Shown: piece by piece, positions 1 to 6,270 of the stretch
Layout: each line of letters begins with the position of its first letter
Position numbering within the stretch: the first letter of the stretch is position 1
Assembly: GCA_938008005.1 (NCBI GenBank)
Contig: CALLLZ010000499.1
Coordinates: 1 to 9,388, forward strand
Direction of reading: 5' to 3'
From: an uncultured Marinicella sp.
GTDB lineage: Bacteria; Pseudomonadota; Gammaproteobacteria; Xanthomonadales; Marinicellaceae
Length of the DNA: 9,388 nt
Translations under genes and position numbers: made by a program
The notes under the pieces: model-generated
The model's input: the letters and a program-made list of their open reading frames with translations, nothing else
Database searches by the model: none
Told to the model about the DNA's origin: nothing

Positions 1-1595
1 AACTCGATCACGTTGGTGGTTTCAAACAACTTGACTTGGAAAGTTGCAGTCCCCGTTGTTGGTGCACCACAAATTCCCGTCGTACCACAGTGCGATCTCT
101 CATTCCATTGCACTATAAAAACACGATTGGGTGTTGTGCCAATGATTTGAGAAAATATATCGCCTGAAGTATTGCTGAAGTCATCCCAAAAAGGCGCAAT
201 TAAGTTGTTTGCAATATCTGTTTCAATGAGTTGATTGTTAAAACTTATTTCAGCATCTAACCCCCCGAACCGTATGGCACCATTATTACCAACGGTCATT
301 TGATCAGAGATCAGGCCATATAAAGTAAAAGGAAAATCCAAAGTTACATCTGCCTCACCTTCAATCCCCCCGAATCCATCATTATCTAGTACCAAAGCAG
401 CTCCTGTAGTCGAGATATCCTCAAAGTCGTAAATATTTAGGCCTTCTTCTACGCTGTATGGATAAATCGGTGTGTAAGAGATCGCTGTTCTATCGGCTAT
501 ACTGGGTGTGTTAAATGAATATTGATCGCTATGCACACTGCCACCGATACCGACAGTGGCCGATGCACCAAAGTCAAATTCAGCATTTTCAAACTGCACA
601 TCCAGATAATGGAACTCGATCACGTTGGTGGTTTCGTATAGCTTCACTTGGAAGGTTGATGCACCAATGTTATTGAAGTGACCCCGCTGATGCCATTGCA
701 CAATAAAAACGCGATTAGGTGTTGTGCCGATGGTTTCATGAAAAACATTACCCACATTATTGTCTATATCATCCCAAAATGGCGCGATTAAATTATTGTC
801 AGTATCATCTGTCATAGGCTGATTTTCTGATCTTACTTGGGCGCCTGAAACTCCCAGCCTGATGGCTCCATTATTACCAATGGTCATATCTTGTGAGGTT
901 AGACCGTATAAGGTAAAAGGAAAATCCATGCTTACGTCAGCTTCACCATCATCAAATAATACTATGGACGTTCCTGTTGTAGAAATGTCCACAAAATCAT
1001 AAGTTGGGTTATTCAAGGCATAAGCATAAACAGGGGTGTAAGAAATGGCGAAGTTATCAGATAAGCTGGCCGTATTGAATGAAAACTGATCGCTGCGGAT
1101 ATTACCACCAATACCGACGGTGGCTGAGTTACCGTTATCGACTGATCCACTCAGTCCAAAAACCACGTCTTGATAATGGAATTCGATCACGTTAGTGGTT
1201 TCAAATAACTTGACTTGGAAGGTGGCTTCGCCAAATTCGCCAGGACCTAGAAAATGACCTCGTTCATGCCATTGTACAATAAACACTCGATTAGGTGAAT
1301 CTCCAATAGTCTGATGATAAATTTCACCTGATTCAACGCCTAAATCATCCCAAAAAGGTGCAATTAAATTATTAGCAGAATCTGTTTCAATGCTTTGATT
1401 ATCAAAATCTATTTCAGCATCTAACACCCCTAATCTGATGGCACCATTGTTACCAATGGTCATTTCATCAGAAGTGAGGCCATATAAAGTAAAAGGGAAG
1501 TCCAAAGTTACATTTGCTTCGCCATCAACCCCACCCATTCCATCATTATCTAATACCAAAGCTGTTCCTGTGGAAGAAATGTCCACAAAGTCAAA
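1..1595 (-). repeat. Three tandem intragenic repeat units of about 190-200 codons (third one cut)
   Basis: The units run roughly 1595-1026, 1001-456 and 431-1 in coding direction. The repetition is plain at DNA level: the segment encoding ETTNVIEF recurs near 1180, 613 and 1, giving periods of 567 and 612 bases. Unit 2 is shorter because it lacks the DNDGxGG loop. Unit 3 is longer because it has an extra loop with two cysteines. Units 1 and 3 resemble each other more than unit 2 in their first halves. Confidence 0.9.
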
Positions 1596-2000
1596 AGTTG
1601 GTATACGTCGATCGTAGGCAGTAGTAGGCACTTGCCAATTAGCTGTGATATCTAGGGTGTTGTTAATGGTTCGAATAAGACCTACATTGGCTGTAATTCC
1701 AGGCAATAAAGTTAAAGGTTCATCCTCTATGACCAGCCCAAAAGGGTTGGTGCTTGCTGTATGTGTTTCATATGTTTTTGGCCCTATATTGGTTGCGTGA
1801 AAACAAAACAAAACATCAGTGCCTGCTGGCACTGTTAGGGTGTTTGGGTTTCCAAAGCTGTCTATACAAGTATTGACGCCGTTGTCGGGGGTAATACTGA
1901 TGTCGTGGATGAGGGTTGATTGACTGATGGCGGTTGAGCTAAAGAGCACAAAACCACTGATTAAAGACAGTGTGAAAAGAATAGATTTAATGAATGTCAT
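1..2000 (-). CDS. Secreted protein with at least three tandem nidogen-like repeats (C-terminus beyond the window)
   Basis: This reading frame has no stop from the ATG at 2000 to the left edge: 666 codons plus two bases. AGGAGAG lies five bases before the ATG, which fixes the start. Residues 1 to about 27 form a signal peptide (MTFIKSILFTLSLISGFVLF, then SSTAISQ), so the protein is exported. Residues 28-135 are a small all-beta domain with Cys45 and Cys66, which could form a disulphide; its NIG...LLPG pattern recalls DUF11-like adhesin domains. Three repeats follow, starting near residues 136, 334 and 524. Each carries LDFPFTLYGL (MDFPFTLYGL in unit 2), NNGAIR, NNLIAPFWDD, NRVFIVQW, TFQVKL.ETTNVIEF and, where complete, SATVGI. 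These resemble the nidogen-like (NIDO) beta-sandwich found in bacterial surface proteins. No catalytic motif is visible. A structural, adhesive or binding role is inference. Any surface anchor or sorting signal would lie past the edge. Its promoter is shared with the two unrelated genes upstream. Confidence 0.9.
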   Translation of the reverse strand, partial: MTFIKSILFTLSLISGFVLFSSTAISQSTLIHDISITPDNGVNTCIDSFGNPNTLTVPAGTDVLFCFHATNIGPKTYETHTASTNPFGLVIEDEPLTLLPGITANVGLIRTINNTLDITANWQVPTTAYDRRIPTFDFVDISSTGTALVLDNDGMGGVDGEANVTLDFPFTLYGLTSDEMTIGNNGAIRLGVLDAEIDFDNQSIETDSANNLIAPFWDDLGVESGEIYHQTIGDSPNRVFIVQWHERGHFLGPGEFGEATFQVKLFETTNVIEFHYQDVVFGLSGSVDNGNSATVGIGGNIRSDQFSFNTASLSDNFAISYTPVYAYALNNPTYDFVDISTTGTSIVLFDDGEADVSMDFPFTLYGLTSQDMTIGNNGAIRLGVSGAQVRSENQPMTDDTDNNLIAPFWDDIDNNVGNVFHETIGTTPNRVFIVQWHQRGHFNNIGASTFQVKLYETTNVIEFHYLDVQFENAEFDFGASATVGIGGSVHSDQYSFNTPSIADRTAISYTPIYPYSVEEGLNIYDFEDISTTGAALVLDNDGFGGIEGEADVTLDFPFTLYGLISDQMTVGNNGAIRFGGLDAEISFNNQLIETDIANNLIAPFWDDFSNTSGDIFSQIIGTTPNRVFIVQWNERSHCGTTGICGAPTTGTATFQVKLFETTNVIE

Positions 2001-2099
2001 GGTGACTCTCCTGATAATAAAATAATGACATCAATTGTAGGAGTTACTTGGATTTTCACTGTTGTAATATCCTATCAAGTGTTTGTAATATCCTCTCAT
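2001..2099 (-). promoter_or_regulatory. Promoter cassette of gene A: two 12-bp direct repeats, -10 and ribosome site
   Basis: In coding direction the segment holds AGGATATTACAA at 2094-2083 and again at 2073-2062, exactly 21 bp apart. A 22-bp gap follows, then TACAAT at 2039-2034 (5 of 6 to the sigma-70 -10 consensus), and AGGAGAG at 2012-2006. No -35-like hexamer sits at the right spacing. With transcription inferred to start near 2027, the repeats centre near -41 and -62, as expected for an activator bound to two helix-aligned sites. The same cassette precedes the genes starting at 3943 and 6083. Sequence conservation is direct observation; activator binding is inference. Confidence 0.75.
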
Positions 2100-2126
2100 T
2101 TTGGTTGTTTTTTCTAAAAGGTCGTC

Positions 2127-2160
2127 AAAAAACGGGTACCCCTTTTGGGCACCCGGTTTT
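2127..2160 (-). terminator. Hairpin terminator between gene B and the gene A promoter (REP-like element)
   Basis: In minus-strand RNA, CGGGUGCCC and GGGUACCCG form a nine-pair stem (one G-U) around an AAAAG loop, followed at once by six U. Read on the plus strand the stem has an A-C mismatch and a poor U-run, so minus is the better direction. It is the second terminator behind gene B and insulates the gene A promoter. It belongs to the same GGGTACCC-type family as the palindromes at 4140, 4251, 6217 and 6275. Confidence 0.75.
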
Positions 2161-2185
2161 ATAAATAATAACTATATGCTGATCC

Positions 2186-2215
2186 AAAAAAACCGCACAG
2201 TTATCTGTGCAGTTT
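2186..2215 (-). terminator. Intrinsic terminator of gene B
   Basis: Minus-strand RNA forms an 11-pair stem, AAACUGCACAG with CUGUGCGGUUU (one U-G pair), around a four-base AUAA loop. Counting the U of the stem end, it is followed by a run of seven U. It starts 19 bases after the stop codon at 2236-2234. The terminator after gene C is its homologue. Confidence 0.85.
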
Positions 2216-2233
2216 CAATGTCAATAAGGTTGA

Positions 2234-3943
2234 TTAACGGAAACGAATGTTAGCCAATGGCTTATCTAGGAAAAATGCATTCGTCGGAGATACTGTGATT
2301 AAATTATTATCAGGATCATTGCTGCCACTGGGTCTGACCACAAACTCAGCGTTAGGAATATTCCAATAGCCAAAATCATCGATACCATCCCCATCATAAT
2401 CGCCTGTTATGGGGATGTAACTTGAAACGGGTACTTCGTATATATCCTCGCCAATAAAATTTGCTGTGTCATAACTTTGAAAGTTATCATCACCAGATGA
2501 AAACACAGCCATATCGACAAAATCAGAACCAATAAATGTACCAGGTACGATCATCTCATCAGTCCTAAAAACGCCAAATCCTGAATTATAAAACGGTGCA
2601 CCATTTTTGCCATCATAGACTCTGATAATGCCTCTGGGGGTAGCTGCCCCGTCTGAGGTCAATAGCATAAAATCAGCAATTTGGTCGCCATTCTTATCAA
2701 AGCCACCACTGGTTTGATAGTCGCTGGTGATGCCAGCAGTCATTAGTATGGTTCTCAGATTGAGGGTTGATGACTCAGTTATTAACAGTTTTGGAATAGA
2801 GCGTGTGACATCACCGCTGAAAAAAAAAGTAAAATCATCTAAACCATCGCCATCATAATCACCTATTTGTAAGTCTAAAGTTGCGTTGGTAGGCGGGATG
2901 AAAACCAACCTTTGTAAGGGTATGTCATTAGGTCTGCTTGAACGCCTGATCAAGTATTGAAACCTGTTATCATCAAATGGTCTTCTAAAAACAAAGTCTT
3001 TAATGCCATCACCGTCAAAATCACCACCGCTGGTCATTTCTGTGTCGGGAAAAGTTAAGCCCGTGTCGAAAATAGTGTCTGTGCCTGGGGTGCCTTCGTT
3101 GCTTATGATTTGAATGAACAAATTAGAGTTGATATTTCTTAGAGTTACATAATCACTGAAGCCTGTACCGGTAAAATCATACTGTGCTTTTGTGCAGTTT
3201 CCTAAAATATCAGAAGCTGGTAGTAGAACCAATGGATTTGTTAGGGCTTCAAAAGCCGAGCTGAAAATCAAGTCTGAACTGTCTTCATCAATTGTTATAC
3301 CAGCAGACTGAACCTGTCCTGTAGCCTGCGCTCCTTCATCTTTGATTGTTAACATCCAGGTGCCGTTAGATTGTGTTGGCGTTAGGCCAGAAAATGCACC
3401 ATTAAGGCGTGTGGTACAGCCACCAAAGAAGTTGTTGGCATAGCCTGTGGTACTGGTTCTGTATTCGCCTGTTGGAATAAACACATTGGCTGAATTTGCG
3501 GCGGCCCATAAATCAAGTGTCGCTTGGTCATTGAATGTATACAAGCCTGCAAAATTTGCACCATTTCCAAATTCACTTGACATCCTGCTTTTCCCAATAC
3601 CAGAAAAAACCACCAGATGAGCGATGCCATCAGGTGCAGTTAAAGTCGCAGTTAAGTCACCAACCCACGTATGCTCTATCTCCAGTTCAATTGAGAGTGA
3701 TTGGATATTACCTTGTAAACCAGTGACTTCTATCGGTATTTCTATACCGATCAAATTATCATCTGGAATATCCAAAGGTGTTGGAATATCCGCTGAAAAG
3801 GTGGTGCTATTGCCACCGCTTTTAACAGCTGTGTTGTTTGGTTTAACATTCATGGCCCAAGGATCAAATAAAAATTCCGCTTGGCTGGTACTGAAAAAGC
3901 ACAGCAGTAATGGTAAGGTTTTTAATAAATGGTTTAATTTCAT
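2234..3943 (-). CDS. Secreted P-domain / FG-GAP repeat protein (paralogue B)
   Basis: The gene encodes 569 residues, complete, with AGGAGA five bases before the ATG. Residues 1-22 are a signal peptide ending in SQA, so the mature protein begins EFLFDPW. Residues about 46-219 match the proprotein-convertase P-domain, a calcium-binding jelly-roll: HTWVGDLTATLTAPDG at 91-106 and NGTWMLTIKD at 193-202. A linker with DLIFSSAFE (224-232) follows. Six FG-GAP/VCBS-like repeats come next, at about 254-266, 306-319, 360-373, 412-426, 467-481 and 513-526. Four have DxDxDG-type calcium loops (for example D308, D310, D312 and D316). The first and fifth are degenerate. Such repeats build a beta-propeller, as in the integrin alpha chain. 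P-domains usually follow a protease; here no protease domain is present and the P-domain is N-terminal. Cys176 and Cys250 are the only mature cysteines and are conserved in paralogue C. A secreted calcium-dependent binding or adhesion role is inferred. Confidence 0.93.
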   Translation of the reverse strand: MKLNHLLKTLPLLLCFFSTSQAEFLFDPWAMNVKPNNTAVKSGGNSTTFSADIPTPLDIPDDNLIGIEIPIEVTGLQGNIQSLSIELEIEHTWVGDLTATLTAPDGIAHLVVFSGIGKSRMSSEFGNGANFAGLYTFNDQATLDLWAAANSANVFIPTGEYRTSTTGYANNFFGGCTTRLNGAFSGLTPTQSNGTWMLTIKDEGAQATGQVQSAGITIDEDSSDLIFSSAFEALTNPLVLLPASDILGNCTKAQYDFTGTGFSDYVTLRNINSNLFIQIISNEGTPGTDTIFDTGLTFPDTEMTSGGDFDGDGIKDFVFRRPFDDNRFQYLIRRSSRPNDIPLQRLVFIPPTNATLDLQIGDYDGDGLDDFTFFFSGDVTRSIPKLLITESSTLNLRTILMTAGITSDYQTSGGFDKNGDQIADFMLLTSDGAATPRGIIRVYDGKNGAPFYNSGFGVFRTDEMIVPGTFIGSDFVDMAVFSSGDDNFQSYDTANFIGEDIYEVPVSSYIPITGDYDGDGIDDFGYWNIPNAEFVVRPSGSNDPDNNLITVSPTNAFFLDKPLANIRFR

Positions 3944-4041
3944 TAAATTCTCCTGATAGATAAAACAATGACATCAATTGTAGGAGTTACTTGGGTTTTC
4001 ACTGTTGTAATATCCTCGCAAATATTTGTAATATCCTCTCA
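3944..4041 (-). promoter_or_regulatory. Promoter cassette of gene B
   Basis: The layout is the same as before gene A: AGGATATTACAA at 4037-4026 and 4016-4005 (21 bp apart), a 22-bp gap, TACAAT at 3982-3977 and AGGAGA at 3954-3949. The bases between the boxes (ATATTTGCG) differ from copy A (ACACTTGAT), while the boxes themselves are identical. That is the pattern expected when the boxes are the selected part. Confidence 0.75.
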
Positions 4042-4080
4042 TTTCGGTTTTTTTGTTGTAAAAACAACCGAAATATTTTT
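4042..4080 (-). other. Long imperfect hairpin directly upstream of the gene B activator boxes
   Basis: TTTCGGTTTTTTT at 4042-4054 pairs with AAAAACAACCGAAA at 4060-4073 with one unpaired position. Read on the plus strand it is followed by TATTTTT, so a plus-direction terminator is possible, but no plus-strand gene ends here. The equivalent positions upstream of genes A and C start alike (TCATTT, then a T-rich stretch) but lack the right arm. Confidence 0.4.
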
Positions 4081-4139
4081 GAGTCAAAGAATCATGGATA
4101 AATTTGGAGTTTCAGGTAAAACTGCACAGGGTCAAGAAA
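4081..4139. other. Intergenic stretch with no recognised feature
   Basis: About 60 bases lie between the hairpin and the REP-like element. I see no promoter, RNA or coding signal. It appears to be extra in the upstream region of gene B, because the matching palindrome upstream of gene C lies much closer to its promoter cassette. The bases from 4166 to 4250, between the two palindromes, also hold nothing recognised beyond the short repeat tail GGATTAATTCGTAT. Confidence 0.4.
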
Positions 4140-4165
4140 GGGTATCCACAAGGGGCACGTCCTAC
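4140..4165 (-). repeat. REP-like palindrome, GTAG type (copy upstream of gene B)
   Basis: The minus strand reads GTAGGACGTGCCCCTTGTGG then ATACCC, a stem-loop led by GTAG. The copy at 6217-6242 matches it in most positions, and the similarity extends past the GTAG end (GGATTAATTCGTAT here, GGATTGATTCGTAT there) and past the other end (TTGACC in both). A 5' GTAG in front of a short palindrome is the hallmark of REP elements. Confidence 0.6.
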
Positions 4166-4250
4166 GGGATTAATTCGTATTTTGTTAATTTCAGTTTATT
4201 AAAAAATATAAATCTGATGTATGCCATGATGAATGGTTAACAGAACGGCT

Positions 4251-4281
4251 GTAGGGTGTACCCCTTGCGGGTACCCTTTTT
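4251..4281 (+). repeat. REP-like palindrome, GTAG type, with T-run (opposite orientation)
   Basis: The plus strand reads GTAGGGTGTACCCCTTGCGG then GTACCC, followed by TTTTT. The stem is GGGTACCC-like with one bulged base. The T-run makes it a plausible plus-direction terminator, though no plus-strand gene precedes it. Its 3' flank (GTATAAATGATGATAAATCTGCTGATC) is homologous to the flank of the element at 2133-2155, so it occupies the matching position in the duplicated unit. With the copy at 4140-4165 it forms an inverted pair. Confidence 0.6.
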
Positions 4282-4321
4282 GTATAAATGATGATAAATC
4301 TGCTGATCTAAAAGCCCCCAC

Positions 4322-4350
4322 AAAAACCGCACAGATAACTGTGCGGTTTT
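4322..4350 (-). terminator. Intrinsic terminator of gene C
   Basis: AAAACCGCACAG and CTGTGCGGTTTT form a perfect 12-bp stem around a four-base loop. A and T runs on both sides let it work in either direction. It lies 17 bases past the stop codon of the gene ending at 4368 and is homologous to the terminator behind gene B. Confidence 0.85.
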
Positions 4351-4367
4351 AATACCGATAAGGCTGA

Positions 4368-6083
4368 TTAACGAAAACGAATGTTAGCCAAGGGCTGATC
4401 CTCGGCAGTGGCTTTCGATGGTGATACTGTGATTAAATTATTATCAGGATCATCTCTGCCACTGGGCCGGACTACAAATTGAGCGTTAGGAATATCCCAA
4501 TAACCAAAATCATCGATACCATCCCCATCGTAGTCGCCTGTGATTGGGATGTAACTTGAAACGGGTATATTGTATGAGTCTTCACCAATGAAATTTGCTG
4601 TATCAAAACTTTCAAAATTATCATCGATAGATGAAAACATAGCCATATCGATGAAATCAGGACCAATAAATGTACCAGGTACAATGCGCTCATCGGTCCT
4701 AAAAACTCCAAACCCTGAGTTATAAAGCAATGCACCATTGCTGCCATCAAAGGCTCTGATGATGCCTCTGGGTGTAGCTGACCTATTTGAGGTCAATAGC
4801 ATAAAATCAGCGATCTGATCACCATTCTTATCAAAGCCACCACTGGCTTGAAAATCGCTGGTGATGCCAAAAACAGCACTAGTACCTATCTCTCTCTGAT
4901 TGAAAGTAGATGACTCAATTATAAGCAGTTCTGGAAAAGAGTCTGTCACATCGTTAGTGAAAAAAAATGAAAAATCATCCAGACCATCACCATCGTAATC
5001 ACCTATTTGTAGGTCAAGGCTTATGTTAGTAGGAGGGGTCGTTACGAAAAAATGACTGAGTAAGTCTTTAGGTCTGCTTGAACGCCTGATCAAATATTGA
5101 TCCACATTATTGTTAAATTCTCTTTTAAAAACAAAATCTTTGATACCATCACCATCAAAGTCACCACCGCTGGTCATTTCTGTGTCAGCAAATGGTAAAC
5201 CTGAATCAAAGAAATTGTCTGCGGCAGGAAAACCTAGGTTGGTTATGATTTGAATAAATAAACCAGAGCCAAGTCTAAACGAAGTCACATAATCACTGTA
5301 ACCCGTTCCAGTAAAATCATATTGTGCTTTTGTACAGTTACCCAACAGATCTGAAGCGGGTAGCAGAGATAATGGTAGTGTAGGGAATTCAAAAGTCGAC
5401 TTGAAGATTAAGTCTGAACTGCCTTCATCAATTATTATCTCAGCTGACTGAACCGACCCCAAATCACCCAAAGCGTCATCTCTGATGGTTAATACCCAGG
5501 TGCCGTGAGATTGTGTTGGTGTTAGGCCGGAAAATGCACCATTAAGCCGTGTGGTACAGCCGCCAAAATTGTTGTTTTCATTGCCTGCGGTACTGGTTCT
5601 GAATTCGCCTGTTGGAATAAACACAGCTGCAGAATCTGCTGTGGTCCATAAATCAAGGCTCGCTTGGTCATTGAATGTATACAACCCTGACAAATTCGAA
5701 AGAGCTCCAAAGGATGTATTTGAACGATTTTTTCCAACATCAGAAAACAACACCAGGTGTGCGATGCCATCAGGTGCGGTTAATGTTGCAGTTAGATCAC
5801 CAATAAACGTATGCTCTATCCCCAACTCAACTGAGAGTGATTCAATACTGCCTTTTAGGCCAGTGACTTCTATCGGTATCTCTATACCGATAGAATTATC
5901 ATCTGGAATATCCAAAGGTGTTGGAATATCTGCTGAAAAGACAGTGCTATTTCCTCCACTTTTAACAACTGTGTTGTTTGATTTAACATTTATGGACCAA
6001 GGATCAAACAAAACTTCCGCTTGACTGGTACTGAAAAAGCACAGCAGTAAAAATATGGTTTTTAATAAATGGTTTAAGTTCAT
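4368..6083 (-). CDS. Secreted P-domain / FG-GAP repeat protein (paralogue C)
   Basis: The gene encodes 571 residues, complete, with AGGAGAG shortly before the ATG. Order of parts: signal peptide 1-22 (ending SQA), P-domain about 46-219 (HTFIGDLTATLTAPDG at 91-106, HGTWVLTIRD at 193-202), DLIFKSTFE linker at 224-232, and six FG-GAP-like repeats to about residue 528, with intact calcium loops at D308-D316, D362-D370, D418-D426 and D517-D525. The C-terminus PLANIRFR is identical to paralogue B. I count about 138 substitutions and one two-residue insertion near residue 400 against B, so roughly 76% identity. The differences cluster in short segments while the calcium loops are unchanged. No protease or other enzyme domain is seen. 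It has its own promoter cassette and terminator, and it is transcribed away from the sensor kinase gene. The likely role is a secreted calcium-dependent binding protein; the ligand is unknown. Confidence 0.93.
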   Translation of the reverse strand: MNLNHLLKTIFLLLCFFSTSQAEVLFDPWSINVKSNNTVVKSGGNSTVFSADIPTPLDIPDDNSIGIEIPIEVTGLKGSIESLSVELGIEHTFIGDLTATLTAPDGIAHLVLFSDVGKNRSNTSFGALSNLSGLYTFNDQASLDLWTTADSAAVFIPTGEFRTSTAGNENNNFGGCTTRLNGAFSGLTPTQSHGTWVLTIRDDALGDLGSVQSAEIIIDEGSSDLIFKSTFEFPTLPLSLLPASDLLGNCTKAQYDFTGTGYSDYVTSFRLGSGLFIQIITNLGFPAADNFFDSGLPFADTEMTSGGDFDGDGIKDFVFKREFNNNVDQYLIRRSSRPKDLLSHFFVTTPPTNISLDLQIGDYDGDGLDDFSFFFTNDVTDSFPELLIIESSTFNQREIGTSAVFGITSDFQASGGFDKNGDQIADFMLLTSNRSATPRGIIRAFDGSNGALLYNSGFGVFRTDERIVPGTFIGPDFIDMAMFSSIDDNFESFDTANFIGEDSYNIPVSSYIPITGDYDGDGIDDFGYWDIPNAQFVVRPSGRDDPDNNLITVSPSKATAEDQPLANIRFR

Positions 6084-6182
6084 TAAACTCTCCTGATAGA
6101 TACAATAATGACATCAATTGTAGGAGTTACCTGGGTTTTCACTGTTGTACTATCCTCTCAAATGTTTGTACTATCCTCTCAT
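6084..6182 (-). promoter_or_regulatory. Promoter cassette of gene C, with variant boxes
   Basis: The boxes at 6177-6166 and 6156-6145 both read AGGATAGTACAA, again 21 bp apart. The T at the seventh base of copies A and B is G in both boxes here. TACAAT at 6122-6117 and AGGAGAG at 6094-6088 sit at the same distances as in the other two copies. The matched change in both half-sites supports their being paired protein-binding sites rather than chance repeats. Confidence 0.75.
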
Positions 6183-6210
6183 TTAGATGGTTTTTGCTGA
6201 AAAGTGGTCA

Positions 6211-6242
6211 AAAAACGGGTGCCCACAAGGGGCACGCCCTAC
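6211..6242 (-). repeat. REP-like palindrome with T-run upstream of gene C
   Basis: The minus strand reads GTAGGGCGTGCCCCTTGTGG then GCACCC, followed by GTTTTTT. It is a stem with one bulge and a U-run, so it could act as a minus-direction terminator shielding the gene C promoter. The bases after the T-run (GACCACTTTTCAG) resemble those after the hairpin at 2127 (GACGACCTTTTAG). Confidence 0.6.
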
Positions 6243-6270
6243 AGGATTGATTCGTATGTTGCTTGATGTA

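Larger units (their letters stand above)
2127..6182 (-). repeat. Tandem duplication of a whole promoter-gene-terminator unit (about 2.1 kb)
   Basis: The unit of gene B (about 2127-4041) and that of gene C (about 4251-6182) correspond throughout: REP-like element, TATAAAT flank, CTGATC, hairpin terminator, ATAAGG(T/C)TGATTAACG around the stop, coding region, ribosome site and promoter cassette. The offset is about 2.13-2.14 kb. Small indels occur next to the terminator and upstream of the promoter, so the duplication is not recent. Confidence 0.85.

Noticed and set aside
3382..3630. Minus-strand 82-codon frames inside genes B and C (also 5522-5770 and 4472-4750)
   Set aside because: They are alternate frames of the same strand inside strongly supported genes.
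3968..4240. Plus-strand 90-codon open frame between genes B and C
   Set aside because: It runs antisense through the conserved gene B promoter cassette, the hairpin and a REP-like element. It has no ribosome site and its composition looks random.
5551..6024. Plus-strand 157-codon open frame opposite gene C (also 3535-3956 opposite gene B)
   Set aside because: It is antisense to the well-conserved P-domain coding sequence. It exists in both paralogues only because the coding strand is conserved.
2234..6083. Genes B and C as secreted proteases, because of the P-domain
   Set aside because: No subtilisin or metalloprotease motif is present. The protein passes from signal peptide straight to P-domain and propeller.
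2062..6177. Repeated 12-bp units as a CRISPR array
   Set aside because: There are only two units per site with a 9-bp gap, always at a fixed distance from a gene start. They are regulatory direct repeats.
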